A model generated the notes under the pieces. That model was given only the letters and a program-made list of their open reading frames with translations, was not told where the DNA came from and searched no databases. The translations under genes were made by a program, and so were the position numbers. Source: Sacculina carcini (lineage: Eukaryota > Arthropoda > Thecostraca > Sacculinidae). From it: a stretch of 64,000 nucleotides of DNA. The stretch is taken from NCBI GenBank assembly GCA_916048095.2, contig OU696587.1, positions 4,029,993 through 4,093,992 on the forward strand, in the 5' to 3' direction. Shown here one piece after another: positions 10,454 through 22,305 of the stretch (position 1 is the stretch's first letter; every line of letters begins with the position of its first letter).

Positions 10454-12581
10454 TGCTAGTAGAAAATCAACTTCACAATAACAAAGTAGAAGATATAATT
10501 ACGGCACTAAACGGCAAATAAATTAAGACATGAAATTTCGCACAAATTGTATTTCAAATTGCATCTAATGGTATTTAAAAAAAATAATTCTAAATCACAA
10601 ATTGCATTTAGACAATATAAATGTCCCCGCTTCAAGTCCGCATGTGGGGTGATCGATATAAAGCAGTGGATCTTGACCTGTGGGAAATTCCCCACTGGTG
10701 GGAAATGGAAGAGTTGACAAGTGGGAAGCTAAAGGTCGCACAGAACAGGACAACTATGTGTGTTTTTATCAATTCAAATTCGTCTATTTTTGCTTCTAAT
10801 TATCTCTTGACATTTACTTTGATGTAACAACTGAATTTTAATGAATTTATCAGCGCTGCGGTGTGGAAAAGGAAGAGATGGCTCGATTCAAGAAGTGGAG
10901 AATCATAGAAGATTAAGGACGGCTCATTTAAAGGCACCTGGAGTACTGGAGAATGCTAGCAGTAGAGACTCGCCGTCCGCCGACCAGCAGCAACACGTCA
11001 CTTGACTATAGAGGGCGCCACAGGAGATGGTCGACGGGATTCGTTCACGATGACACGCCCAATCGTCACACTTCCACACGCTGCCACCACCAGCACGACA
11101 CACACACACACACACATGGGGGAGAACAAACGTGAAAAGGCACAGTCATCAGTTGTCTCACGCAACCTAATTGTCCAATAGCTCCCAATGGCCTATCATC
11201 TAGGGTTGTTGTTGTTGTTGTTGTTGTTCCTCAGGTTGTCTGGCCGAGCAACCTCGAGCTCCTGAGGAAAGACACGGCACCGACCGGGTTGTTCCACAGG
11301 TCTCTGATAGATGTAATTTTGTGTTGGCGTCTGAGTTGTGTGTGTGCTGTGCAGTGTTGCATGATGTGTGTGATGGTGTGTGGTGCTGAATTGCAATCTG
11401 GACAGGTGTCGTCGATTGAGTCATTCAACCTTCTCTGATATGACAGAAGGGCAGGATGATGACCGCATCTCAACCTGGCCAGATGCACTTTGTATTCCCT
11501 TGTGAGTGTGTTTTCTGATTTGTGTATGTCCGGTGGGTGTCTTTGTAGGAGTGTATTGTGTTGTAGTGAGTGTATGGCTTTCCGTGCGATCTCTGTGTGT
11601 ATGTGTTTCTTGATTGGTGTGCGTGGGGGAGCTGGTGGAAGTGATGTGAAAATTTGTCTGTGGTAAAGTGTGCTTGGTGTTGTTTTTATGTTTCTGTCTG
11701 TGTTGTCTTGTGTTGTGAGGTGATGTAGTGGATGTGCTGTGTTGGTGACTGCTGCTGCGAGTGTTTGTGTGCCTCTCATGTCTAGGTGTTGTGTCATCTA
11801 GGGTTGAAGCCATAGGTGTCAGTAATCAAGAACATTAGATGTAGATAATTTGATTTAGCGAATTTCTTTCAGTCCTAACCAAACCTAACTAAACCTAACC
11901 TAACCTAACTAAACCTAACCTAATGAAAAATATAGAAACGTTTTTGTGCGTTTTCATGCGTGTTTAATGTTCTTGAATCCTTACACATTTAACCTAGACC
12001 ATTATTCAGTGCCACATGTCCTATTGGGCTAATGTTACATGTATATCTTGTATTATATAATCTTATTTATATATGCTGAAATCGCAGGTCACAGCCATTA
12101 AGCTCAAGTCACTTTTCAGGCCTGAAAAGGACTAGGTTTTATTAGTACAACCCAATAAGCCCACCCAAAATGTGTACCTTTCTCCGGTAGAGTTTTTCAA
12201 GTGCTCTGTTTGTTTCACATATACAATATATTGGAAAAAATTCGTCCTTTTCTATCATTGACATTTTTCATTAAACTATTGCAGATATTTGTACTATATT
12301 AACATTGATATAATTCATATTATAATGAAGTTTGTTCTTTTGAATAGATAACTTTAGCAGACTGATTTTTTAACAAAACATGAGCTTAATGCCGCCACGT
12401 GGCACGCACCAGAACGTGCTGTCGATACACGTGGCTAGAACACGTGCACCGCACGGACTCCAGCTGACCAAGCTGCGGCCGTCGCACGCGACACGTGTCA
12501 ACGCCACGTGCTGCTCGGCGGCCACGTGCCACACCAGCGCACACGTGGCACGTGCACACAGCGACACCAGCAAGTCACCCT

Positions 12582-12623
<42 letters not shown>

Positions 12624-12669
12624 AATTATTCTGAACAATGTTTGTGTGTGCGTATGTGTGTGCATCAAT

Positions 12670-12704
<35 letters not shown>

Positions 12705-15608
12705 AATATGTTAATTCACGTGTAGGTATGAATGTATGACTGTGGATGTTTGTGTGCGTATGTGTGAGTGTATGCATCAATTGGTTTTAATTCAAGATAT
12801 ATAAACTCACGTGCATGGATGTTTGAGTATGTTTGTGCGTGTGTGTGCGTGTTTGTTTGTTTGTGTGTGTATGCATGTATATGTAAATATGTACATTTGT
12901 ACACAATGGAGTGATATATTTATATTTGTTGCGTGTTATATAAATATGCTATATTATCTAATGTAACCGTGTAGTCGTTGCCAACCATTGTCTGAATATA
13001 TTCTACATCAATCATGTCCGTCTATGAGCTTGCTCATAGACGCACATTTCTGCCATTTTATACCCTGTATATTCGTATGAAATTATTGTTGTGTAAAACG
13101 TGGCAATAAACTGAACACACAAACACACACACACACACATTCATACATAGACAGAATGTCATGCACTAAGATATTGATTGCGTTTTGGAAGCATGATATT
13201 TGGCCACCATCGGGTGATTATAATCACATGAGAACGTTATTGTTGATATTTTAGATATCTGCATATTACTATCACTTCAAATACTTCTATTATGAGAACA
13301 GTTCTGGTGCATATTACCAGCAGTCAATATTTGTGCAACTTGTTGTTAAATGTGCTAGATTTCTCTTCAAAGTTATTATCTCTTCAATATTATCTTCTCT
13401 GTCTCTCTCTCTCTCTCTCTCTCTATTTCTCTGTGTTGAAAATCAAGATGCAGGGCGACTGCAATGATCCCATTTATGACACTCATGCGCTTCATCTTCT
13501 TCATCGATTTTAATAAGAACTATATTTCTTGCGATTATATAAGCGAAATAAATCCGAATACTGAGCTAACTCCGTACATAAAGATGGCGAATCGATACTA
13601 ATAAGAACATCAGTCGCTTTCCATGCCGGCGCCGTGAAAATCAGTTTTATGTGTATGTGTAAGTGTGTTTGTGCAAGCGCTCACTAGAGGGCACCACTGT
13701 ACACTGACGACGGGCGCGTGTCCGGCTGCAGCCAGCACCTGAGTGGCCGGTGTATTCAAGCTGCCGTTGGTGGCGCTTCCAGTGGTGGCGCCTGCGGTCG
13801 CCGAGTCGACACACGCCACCACAATGCAAGACTCGCAAGCCAGCGCCATTATACCGGCCCAGTAAGGCCTGTGTGTGTGTTTGCCCACGCACGCGCATAC
13901 ATACACACAAACAGACAGGCATACACACACACACACACGAATGCTGGAGCAGCTGCAAGCCGAAATAAGAAACACAAACTTAATGAAGACTGTTGATAAC
14001 AATATAAATTATTCAAACAAACAGTTGTCAGTTGCACAAAATAAGCGAATAGAAAACACAACAGAGATTGACTATAAAAACCAGGACTACAAGAACTGGA
14101 CGGTGTTTGAGTCCACGTTTGTTTATCCAAGTAAATACCTGAATGTGTGCGTGTTTGTATGTGCGTGTGTGCATTTTCCGATGTGAAAGAGAGTATGCAT
14201 CCTAATTCTTGTTATTAAAAATATAAGCGAAATAAGTCCGAATACTGAGCGAACTCCGTACATAAAGACGGAGAAATACGAACTAACTAAAAAATCACTT
14301 AAGTAAAACACAAACTTAAAACCGTCACATTAGGTTCAACCACACAAACATTACACCACTGAATATTACACATTTGATAGTGATTATTTATACAATAAAA
14401 CTAAAATATATCAAACATTTCAATAATATAAAATTGAATGAGTTTCTTGCGAAATTATTTATGATCAGAAAAGGCGTCATCTAGCGTCGGAATGATAAAC
14501 TAAGTTCTGTGTAGGCCACTACAGTATATGTGTGTGTGTGTATCAACTGGCGTAACTGGAGGACAGAGCGAGAGTAAGAGGACAGAAGAGAGAGAGAGAG
14601 AGAGGGTGAGAGAAAGCCACCTCCAGGCCAGGTCGCGCACATTTCGTTGTAGTCGGTGTTTGCGACATTCAACAGCAGCGCCGCCTGCACGCGCCCCTGT
14701 CACACGATACACGCGCACCGAGTCATTGCGCAGCAGCAGTGCCAGGCGGCCGGTGTTGGGGTGCCAGCGAGCACAGCGCACCACGCCTTCGTCGCTGACT
14801 CCGCCCCTGGCATCGCCTCTGATGCCAGCCATATGCAGACAACTCGGCTGACACACACACACATATATACACGCACGCATGTATTTGTTGTGTTTTTTTG
14901 TTGTTTTTATTCAGACAACCTACAGGACAATATCCCAATTACAGGTTGATGCCCATCAAGACAATGAAAGTGGTAGAATAGTCAAAATTAAAAAATGGTA
15001 GAAACAGTCAAATTTAAAAAGCCCACGCAATCACACACACACACACACACACACACAAACGATAGCGCGAACTCACGTATAACAGTGGCCGGGCATATAT
15101 AAAAAAAGAATTATACAAAATTGAAACTATCATGATTAACAGGTGTGTGGTCAGGTGTACATACAGTGGACGTATTAGACAGTGTTTGACGGTGAAAAAC
15201 GCACGATGAGTAATGCAACCAGATCAGTATTAGTACGCACTATTAGCACAGGGAAATTCAGCAAGCTATTCTAGCAGGTAGTCCATGTTCTGTGCACAAG
15301 TTTCGTGTTGAAATGCAATGCTAAATTTTCAGTTATCAGCGATAAATAAACAGCATCAGTAGGGGAAAATCAACGAGATTGTGGCCGCTAAACGTGAACA
15401 ACGTGTATTTTGACGCGTTCACGCCGAGCTTTTTGACACCAGACTAGCGTGAGGTGTTAGCTCATAACTGACCACTAGCGAAGGCGGGGGAATTGACGCC
15501 AGTTTGACAATGACACGCACGCATCTGTCGATCCACACAGGCAGTTGGGGATATTTTTCCGTCAGCATGTTGTACATTGTCGACACCAAGCAGCCAGAAC
15601 GCCTGCAT

Positions 15609-15645
<37 letters not shown>

Positions 15646-16354
15646 AATACACGTGACTCCGATGAATAGTTAGGCGGTGAATGCATTTTTGCCCGTGAAA
15701 GTAGTAGGTTTGTGCACTAAAAATTGATGTTTGGCAAAAACACATTAACACAGTTCTAAGTGAGGGTTCAACGGGTTGCTAGACCATAAAACGCCGCCAG
15801 TCCATAAAGCACGTGTATATGCGTATTTGTACGTTTATATGTGAATTTGAACGTGTACGTGTGTATGTGTAGATGAAGCATACTGCTAGAAACAAAATGG
15901 CGCCCGCTCACCAAGCAGAAATGAGCGCGATAGTCGTTGATTGGCGCGACTGGAGAAACACGCTGGCCTGTGCGACAGTGCGCGCGCCGCGTTTCACCTC
16001 ATCGGCCGAAATAACAATGTCGAACGTTCCATACTGCAACGAGCACGCGTACACATTTATACACATACTGGCTGACTGATGAAACTAACGTTCACAGTGC
16101 AATCACAGCCTGCCAACCCAAATACTCAAATATATTCCAATTGACACACACACACACACACAGACATACATATGCACACAATTTCACACAATTGCTAGAG
16201 AACAGCTTTGAGCCTGATGCAACCATTGAGCCACTCACTGAAGGGCTTTGAGATTCGACCAGTTTGCCATCGACCTCGTGCACATGCGCGCCAAACACGA
16301 TCGCGTGCGAGTCGGTCAGCTGTGACAGCTGATACGCGGGCCTTTGCAAATTCG
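8876..16354 (-). CDS. AAAS: Aladin (nuclear pore WD-repeat protein), copy 1
   Basis: Spliced gene assembled by eye. Exons in transcript order: 16239-16354 (5' edge uncertain), 15912-16033, 15473-15602, 14621-14847, 13685-13868, 12410-12579, 10938-11080, 10283-10394, 9886-10023, 9297-9390, 8876-9043. All ten junctions keep phase and use GT-AG. They give about 534 codons, against 546 in human aladin. Recognisable stretches in order: DSVRVY and KHRLQRNV..LAW; LACESCI; GHAPVVSVQWCP; a WSPCG WD unit; VWKCDDW..CCCWSADGESLL (aligns with human VWEAQMW..GCWSPDGSRLL); GLVGCMSWEPRG; LLTACGVICGE; and CWSSGRVQHVP near the end. The three most upstream exons are supported mainly by phase and position, since the aladin N terminus is poorly conserved; no start ATG was found. 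Aladin is a beta-propeller scaffold protein of the nuclear pore. Downstream neighbour on the same strand is the EGF gene; upstream is RAD54B, head-to-head. Confidence 0.9.
9803..9861 (+). repeat. LINE/SINE-like 3' tail leading into (TG)n
   Basis: Sequence gagcgcttttgagaccttcg, then a gataTAAATG box and repeated taatg units, running straight into (TG)n. This resembles the 3' ends of L2/CR1-type retroelements. It sits next to the 5' splice site of AAAS intron 9. Related tails occur at 54315, 54877 and 57655. Confidence 0.6.
11196..11806 (-). mobile_element. 5'-truncated non-LTR retrotransposon with 13-bp target duplication
   Basis: Inserted in the AAAS intron between exons 12410-12579 and 10938-11080. 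Both ends carry tcatctagggttg (11196-11208 and 11794-11806); copy 2 has a single copy of that site and no insert. The minus-strand frame 11231-11797 encodes the C-terminal part of a non-LTR ORF2, with GHHPALLSY and a CPDC..H..HC cysteine-histidine cluster, as in I/Jockey-type elements. It ends in a (GTT)n run on the plus strand, i.e. an AAC tail. Confidence 0.85.
11877..11925. repeat. Short CCTAA-rich run
   Basis: Imperfect cctaac/ctaaac repeats of about 45 bp, resembling an arthropod-type (TTAGG)n telomere unit in reverse. The copy in block 2 is shorter (55857-55887). Length and imperfection fit an interstitial simple repeat. Confidence 0.6.
12396..12554. promoter_or_regulatory. Cluster of eight CACGTG palindromes in an AAAS exon
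   Basis: CACGTG occurs at 12396, 12428, 12441, 12492, 12505, 12523, 12542 and 12549. Seven lie in the exon 12410-12579 and one just past its donor. CACGTG is the E-box bound by bHLH-Zip factors. All eight are kept in copy 2. They may instead reflect coding bias (CAC-GTG, ACG-TG, GCA-CGT codon pairs). Confidence 0.4.
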
Positions 16355-16959
16355 CTGCGAGAATCAATCATACATGCGGGTTGTATATACACGAAATAGA
16401 CGCCGCAGTATATGCGTGTAACGTGCCTAACGTGTACCAGAACGTGAATGATCGTTCGTAACTATTTCTTGATGCTGTGTTGGTGCTCAGACGCCTAAGC
16501 TTCATGCCTTGAAATTGAATGGAATAAATATTGAAACAATACCAGCATTTAACGTAACAAGAGCTTAGCGTATAACAATTTCGTTACAGTCAGATAATAA
16601 ATTAAAGTCAGCACAAACCTGGTGGCATTTTTGAGCATTCAATAAAACCGCGTTAGGAGCCGCACAAGTATGTATTTACACAGTCACTTTGGTATTATTT
16701 ACACATAACAGGCACAAATATTCAGGTCGTTATAGATTTGTGCAATCAAAATATAATTGGATGAGTCAACTTCAATCGAAAACTTATCAATAATTACTTT
16801 CATATATATTTGAAGCTTCTGGTAAAAGCAGCTTCTGGTAGTGTTTCCTCTCGCACGTGTTTTGATTTAGGTTTTCGCGCGGGAGTTTGTAGCTGCTTGT
16901 AAGTGTTGTTTAAGTGTTGCCTATACCTGTCGTATGACAATGCTGACTCTGTATTTGCC
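16355..16959. promoter_or_regulatory. Probable divergent promoter region AAAS / RAD54B, copy 1
   Basis: Lies between the most upstream traced AAAS exon (minus) and the RAD54B start codon (plus). It carries ttttcgcgcggga at 16872-16884, a good E2F-type site (TTTCGCGC, or TCCCGCGC on the other strand), 76 bp before the RAD54B ATG. The site is kept in copy 2. No other gene is seen; a first AAAS exon may hide here. Confidence 0.5.
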
Positions 16960-17424
16960 ATGAGGAGATCGGCTGCCCCTTCATTTTCAAGCGCTGAGAA
17001 GACCTTCCGTCATGACCGCATTTCTCCGCGTCCAATTATAGATGGATTTGCAGGTCAGTTTATTGCAAATTTTGTTTTTATGCTTTGGTATACGTTATTT
17101 TTGGTCATGTGCATTCTGTTTGTAATTGAGTATTGTGGAAACCTGTCAATTGCTTTTATACCCTAATTTTATTTCGTTTATTTGTTCATCCACTGTTATG
17201 TCATTGCTGTTTTCAATGTCAACATCAACATATATTTTGTAGAGCGCACATGCCAACACACGCGCGAATAACGGGAAACAAATAGCAAATAGTCGGCAGA
17301 GAGCAGATAAACACCGCGACAAATATCCAGACATCGGCAAACACATAAATATCACACATAAATATCCACTTACATGAAACACACCCACGAACACGCACAT
17401 ACATGAACACGCACCCATACCTAT

Positions 17425-17430
<6 letters not shown>

Positions 17431-17512
<82 letters not shown>
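17431..17512. repeat. (AT)n microsatellite
   Basis: Nearly pure AT run just left of the mariner insertion. A second AT run (18975-19020) follows the mariner. Copy 2 has one AT run (about 61525-61587) and no mariner. Confidence 0.95.
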
Positions 17513-17515
<3 letters not shown>

Positions 17516-17540
17516 TCTGTTCTGTGACTGATCTGTTTAT

Positions 17541-17572
17541 AGTCACTGACGAAGGTCTCAAGACCGAAACGT
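17541..17572 (+). ncRNA. Hammerhead-ribozyme-like core, probably degenerate
   Basis: ctgacga (17546-17552), a ggtc/gacc stem with tcaa loop (17554-17565), then gaaac (17566-17570) and gttcgac. This fits the CUGANGA-helix II-GAAA core of hammerheads carried by Penelope-like elements. Two faults: an extra A between the core and helix II, and A instead of the U expected just 5' of the cleavage nucleotide. Likely a relic of a Penelope-type element. Confidence 0.35.
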
Positions 17573-17642
17573 TCGACAAAGAGTGGCAGTCATTTGTGTT
17601 TTCTTTTCTTTCTTCATATATGTGGAAAACTTCAAATATATA

Positions 17643-18973
17643 TACGAGGCCTGTCTAAAAAGTATCCGACCTTAATTTTTCCCGTGCGAAATAGAGACGA
17701 TAGCGCGGCGCCACTCCGCACAGTGAAGGAAGACACCTTCATGCGCATGCATGAATTTTTTCACCATCATCCAGCGCGTAAGTAGCTGCCTGTCGGTCGC
17801 TGAGTGAGGTGCTACGCAACGTGTCTGTCGGATTACCGATTCTCTCAAGATGACTGAACGTGTTGAGCAAAGATACTGCATCAAATTTTGTCAAAAGCTT
17901 GGTGATTCCCAAAGCGAAACAATTCGTAAGATTCAGCAGGTGTTTGGAGAAGATGCAATGGGTGTAACACAAATTAAGGAGTGGTTCAACCGATTCAAAA
18001 GTGGCCGCGCATCAGCAGAGTGACCAGCGTTCTGGCAGGCCCCAAACTGCTCGGAGTGCAGCTGTTGTTGAGAGGGTGCGAAATTTGGCGATGTCAGATC
18101 GTCGCTCGACCGTGCGGGAGATTGCCCAAGAGGTTGGAGTGAGTAAAGATTCCGCACATGCAATTTTGCGTGATGATTTGAACATACACAGAGTGGCTGC
18201 GAAATTTGTGCCCAGTTTGTTGTCGCCGGAACAAAAGGACCTCCGTTTTCAAGCTGCACAGGACCTTCTGGACACTGCCAACACTGATCCTCAGTTTCTG
18301 AACACCGTGATAACTGGAGATGAGTCATGGGTGTACGGGTACGACCCAGAAACAAAAAGACAGTCGTCGCAATTGAAGCATCCCGAGTCTCCAAAGCCGA
18401 AAAAAGCGCGACAGATGCCAAGCAAAATGAAGGTGATGCTGACTGTCTTCTTTGATATCCGTGGAATTGTGCATCACGAATACGCACCGGAAGGACAAAC
18501 AGTGAAAAAGGAGTACTATCAAGATGTTATCCGGCGTCTCCGTAACGCAGTTCGGCGCAAAAGGCCAGACATGTGGACGGCGAAAAATTGGCAACTGCAT
18601 CACGACAACGCCCCTGCACACTCATCCCATCTGATCCAACATTTCTTGACCAAACATGGAATTCCAGTCGTTCGCCATCCTCCCTACTCTCCAGATATGG
18701 CTCCTTGCGACTTCTGGTTATTTCCAAAATTGAAGACGCCACTGAAAGGATCCCGTTTTGAGACTAGAGAAGAGATAATGCGGAACGCGACAGCGACGCT
18801 GAACACCATTCCGAAAGAAGACTTCCAGAGCTGTTTCCAGCAGTGAAAGGATCGGTGGGCTAAGTGTGTGCAAGCACAAGGGGCATACTTTGAAGGGGAT
18901 TAGGGTCCAAATCCTGTCAGGTGTGTGAAATTTATATTCTGGCTTAAGGTCGGATACTTTTTAGACAGGCCTC

Positions 18974-18976
<3 letters not shown>
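17643..18976 (+). mobile_element. mariner element 1 (1330 bp) in RAD54B intron 1
   Basis: Flanked by TA on both sides (17643-17644, 18975-18976). Perfect inverted ends of about 30 bp begin cgaggcctgtctaaaaagta. Absent from copy 2. The transposase inside is frameshifted (next entry). Confidence 0.95.
17850..18846 (+). pseudogene. mariner transposase 1, frameshifted
   Basis: ATG at 17850 opens a helix-turn-helix N terminus that hits TGA at 18021-18023 after 57 codons. The next frame carries the remainder to 18846. The break sits in the linker before DQRSGRP and looks like a small indel. The catalytic triad is complete: TGDESWVY, HDNAPAH and SPDMAPCDF, with 34 residues between the second and third Asp (DD34D, true mariner). 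Together about 330 codons, near the family's 345. Not functional as it stands. Confidence 0.92.
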
Positions 18977-19020
<44 letters not shown>

Positions 19021-19171
19021 TATACATATACATACACACACATAACAATATAACATGTAATAACATATAACTATAACATAACAATATAAAGCAGACACAC
19101 ATCCACGTATATGCACATGCACACTTACACGAAAACAATATCGTAAACAAATCAGCATATCACAATAAGCA

Positions 19172-21259
19172 TATGTGCCGTGCCCATGAACAACGTTGGC
19201 GCCGATTTCGCACTGAGTCCAACTGGCTGTCTTTTTGCGACTCTCGCAATACTTTTCTTTCCTCTCTCGATCTTGCAAAATCTGTATATTATAAAGATAA
19301 GCTTTCATCCCGCTCAAATTCCTCTGACTCCAGGTGGCACACACTGAAATCTATCACCGGTTTTTCCAAATCGGCTCCTTGCTCTATTTCTGCGTCATGT
19401 TTTTCATCTTTTTTCTGCGATAAATTTATCTTGGCCAGATCAAAGCTTCCTTCATCCTCTCTTCCTCTAACTTTTTCGTCCTCAAATACTTCCCTCGATG
19501 CCTTCTCACCTATCACACCTGCAATGACAATCAAGCTTCTAACTAAGCTACAAAAATCCAGGTGCCCCTCTGATCCAATCAACTTTCGTGTTCTCTCTGA
19601 CTCCATCTTTCTGCTTGCTCCTGTGCTTACCCATCTTGTAAATACTTCTTTTCTTCATGGTAATTTCCTAGCATCTAAACACGCCATTGTCTCACCTATT
19701 CTCAAAAAACCTTCCCTTGAATCCTCCATCCCCAGCAATTTCAGACCTATTTCTTTGCTTCATCTTCCTTCCAAGCTTCTTGAAGCTGCCATTCTTCCTC
19801 AGCTCCGTCCTTGTATATATTCGGCCCTAGATCCATGTCAATCTGGTTTCGTTTCCGGGCACTCAACTGAAACTCTGCTCCTCTCTCTGCTTAATGATAT
19901 ACTTGCTTCTTTTTCCGTGGGTAATTCTGTGCTTTTCATTTCGCTTGACTTTTCTTCCGCTTTTGACCTTGTGAACCACTCTATCCTCCGCCAGGATCTA
20001 CGGCATGCCGGTCTTTCTTCCTCCGCGCTGTCTCTATTGTCATCCTATCTTGCTGATCGGTCGTTTTCGGTACGCTGTAACTCTGAATACTCATCTTCTT
20101 CTCCTATTATTTCGGGTGTTCCTCAAGGCTCTCTTCTCGGTCCTCTTTTGTTCAATCTTTATGTTTCTTCTCTTTGTCCGATCCTCCGCACCTACCTATA
20201 TCTTTCCACATTTATGCGGACGTCTTCTAACAGTTATCTCATTGACCAACTTCTATCCAACATAGCTGCCTGGGCGACCTCCAGAGATCTCCTCTTGAAT
20301 CCCGATAAGACAGAGTATATTTTATTTCACCCTCCTAGGATATCTCCGAACTGTCTTCATTTGTCCCTCTCCTCTCATATTCGTAGTTTGGGCATTGTCT
20401 TTGATCCTTCACTTGACTTCTCCAAGCATCTTTCAAACCTTACCCGATCCTGTCGATTCATCTTGCGCCAACTCTACCCTATACGCCCACACATCGACGA
20501 ATCGTCTGCACTGCTTCTTGTTAATTCCTATATCTTCTCCCGTCTCGACTATTGCAATTCTCTATTTTTTCACCTACCTCAAAAATCTCTTCTATGCCTT
20601 CAGTCAATCATTAACCTTTCCTGTCGATTCGTTTTGCGTCTTCCACCTAGGACACCTACCTCTGTACATATTCGGCAACTAGGCTGGCTGCCAGTCCCTT
20701 CGAGGATCCATCATAAGCTTTGCTGTCTTGTATATAAACTTCTTCACTCGCCTTCTCCTCCTTCCTACTTACTTACCCTCCTACAGTGCAACGAGCGACC
20801 TTCCAGTGGTCGTCCTGTACCTCTTGTTTCTCCTGCTCTTCATGAGTCAAACTGGTCAGCCAAGTCTTTCTATTTTTCTGCTCCCCGTCTTTACAATCAA
20901 CTTCCTCCTCATGTCCTGAAGCAAAAATCATACTTTTCATTCTCTTCTGCTCTGCAAATTTTTTTGCTATCTTTGCCCACACCTCTAACTCCTCCATTCC
21001 GACAGCACTAAATCTTGTTCTCTCTACATTCGTTTTTCTTGGTTACCAGTGTTAATCTATGATGTGATGTGTGTTACTGTGTAAGATTTTTCTTTTGCTG
21101 TTTTTCTCTTTTTTATCATGTGTATTATTTTTGCTGGCTCATTTATTTTCCATCTATGAGCTAATACTCCTTTATATTGTTCCCACCAGTTTTACTCTTT
21201 TACGCGCCTCTGCTCTACTTGGCGCTATATCAAATACATGTTTGTTTGTTTATGTGCCG
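19172..21259 (+). mobile_element. 5'-truncated CR1/L2-type LINE in RAD54B intron 1
   Basis: Bounded by a 9-bp direct repeat tatgtgccg (19172-19180 and 21251-21259) and absent from copy 2. Its 3' end has a ggcgctatat box and gttt repeats, as in L2/CR1 tails. The reverse transcriptase frame it carries is described in the next entry. Confidence 0.85.
19173..21011 (+). pseudogene. LINE reverse transcriptase, damaged
   Basis: About 612 codons open, lacking the endonuclease. Reverse transcriptase motifs: NFRPISLL, LDFSSAFDLVNHS, SGVPQGSLLGPLLFNLY, then a C terminus with RLDYCNSL, LGWLPV and APRLYNQLP. The YADD catalytic box is lost from this frame: around 20200 a shift turns it into FMRTSS, and the other frame reads YADV then stop. 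Inactive. Confidence 0.85.
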
Positions 21260-21505
21260 CCCTTGTCAGCACAGAGCCTGGTAGAGCTTGAGTGGTGACG
21301 CTACTGAGCGCCTGGGGCATGCGTCTGTGTGTTTGTGTGTCATGGTGTATGTACGGCGGACAGCGCATGGACGTTACGCGTGTATGTCCGTATGTGCCTG
21401 TGTATGTTCCCCTCGCACAAGGACCGCGGATTAACACTACACACGCTCTTTCACTCTACACTAGAACTCTGTCTTTCTGTATCTGACATTCCGTATTATT
21501 GTTGT

Positions 21506-22305
21506 GTTCATTTCAGGGTTTGTTTGGTTTAAACCAAGTGTTTTTTTTCAATAAAAAAACCATTGTTTTTTGAAAATTGTTTTTTTGACAGAAATGATTT
21601 TTCTCATATAGGAATGATAAAATATTTTCAGAATTAGTAAATGAGTTCAGTTTTAATACAGTTTTAAATCTTCATAAATACTACCTTTTGGCATGATTTT
21701 ATGGGCTTGCACGATATGAGAAAAATTTGTATTAGCATTTTTGGTTTTTGCTAGGGAAATATTGTAGTTGGTATTTATGAGAAATCCTAAATTTTTACGA
21801 CAAAACATTTGAGTTTCTATGAAAAACACTATTTTGAGAAACCTCTGAGTTAAAAAAACTGTGTTTACTCTGAAAACAAATTTGAATTAACCTCCATGGA
21901 CAAAACGATTTTGAGTCACTAGGTTTTCATAAATAAGGCCACTGGGTATTTGGTTTGGACTTTGCAAACATATGTGGGTGTTAAAATCGACTGCTTTCGC
22001 AATTGGAAGCGGTTTAATACTTCCGTTGCCTATAGATGCTACAAGGTGAAATTCAAGATCCTGTGTGTATATTTTTATGATTTTATTTTTATCTTTTTTA
22101 AATATTTATAAAACTCTTGGTAAGTGGTACTAAAATATGTTTAACTATATACTGAATAGCGTGGTACAATCCTTTTTTTGATTTGTGTGTGCAAAGTGTA
22201 AGAAACAAAAAAAACAATGTTTTTTTTTGTTTTTTTCTAAAAAAAAACATGGTTTTTGTTTTTTTTGGAAAAATAACCCGGTTTTTATCAAACCCTGGTT
22301 CATTC
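21506..22305. mobile_element. Non-autonomous hAT-like element (784 bp) with 8-bp target duplication
   Basis: Ends are cagggtttg at 21514 and caaaccctg at 22289-22297, inverted. Flanking 8-mers are gttcattt (21506-21513) and gttcattc (22298-22305), i.e. a hAT-type duplication with one mismatch. The interior is A/T-rich with long T and A runs and no transposase. Copy 2 has the same left end at 62012. Confidence 0.75.

Noticed and set aside
11877..11925. Telomere or telomeric fusion
   Set aside because: Under 50 bp, imperfect, and duplicated with the block; too little to be more than a simple repeat.
15873..16079. Plus-strand ORF beginning MKHTARNKMAPAHQ, present in both copies
   Set aside because: It overlaps an AAAS exon on the other strand whose splice sites and phase fit; conservation follows from the duplication.
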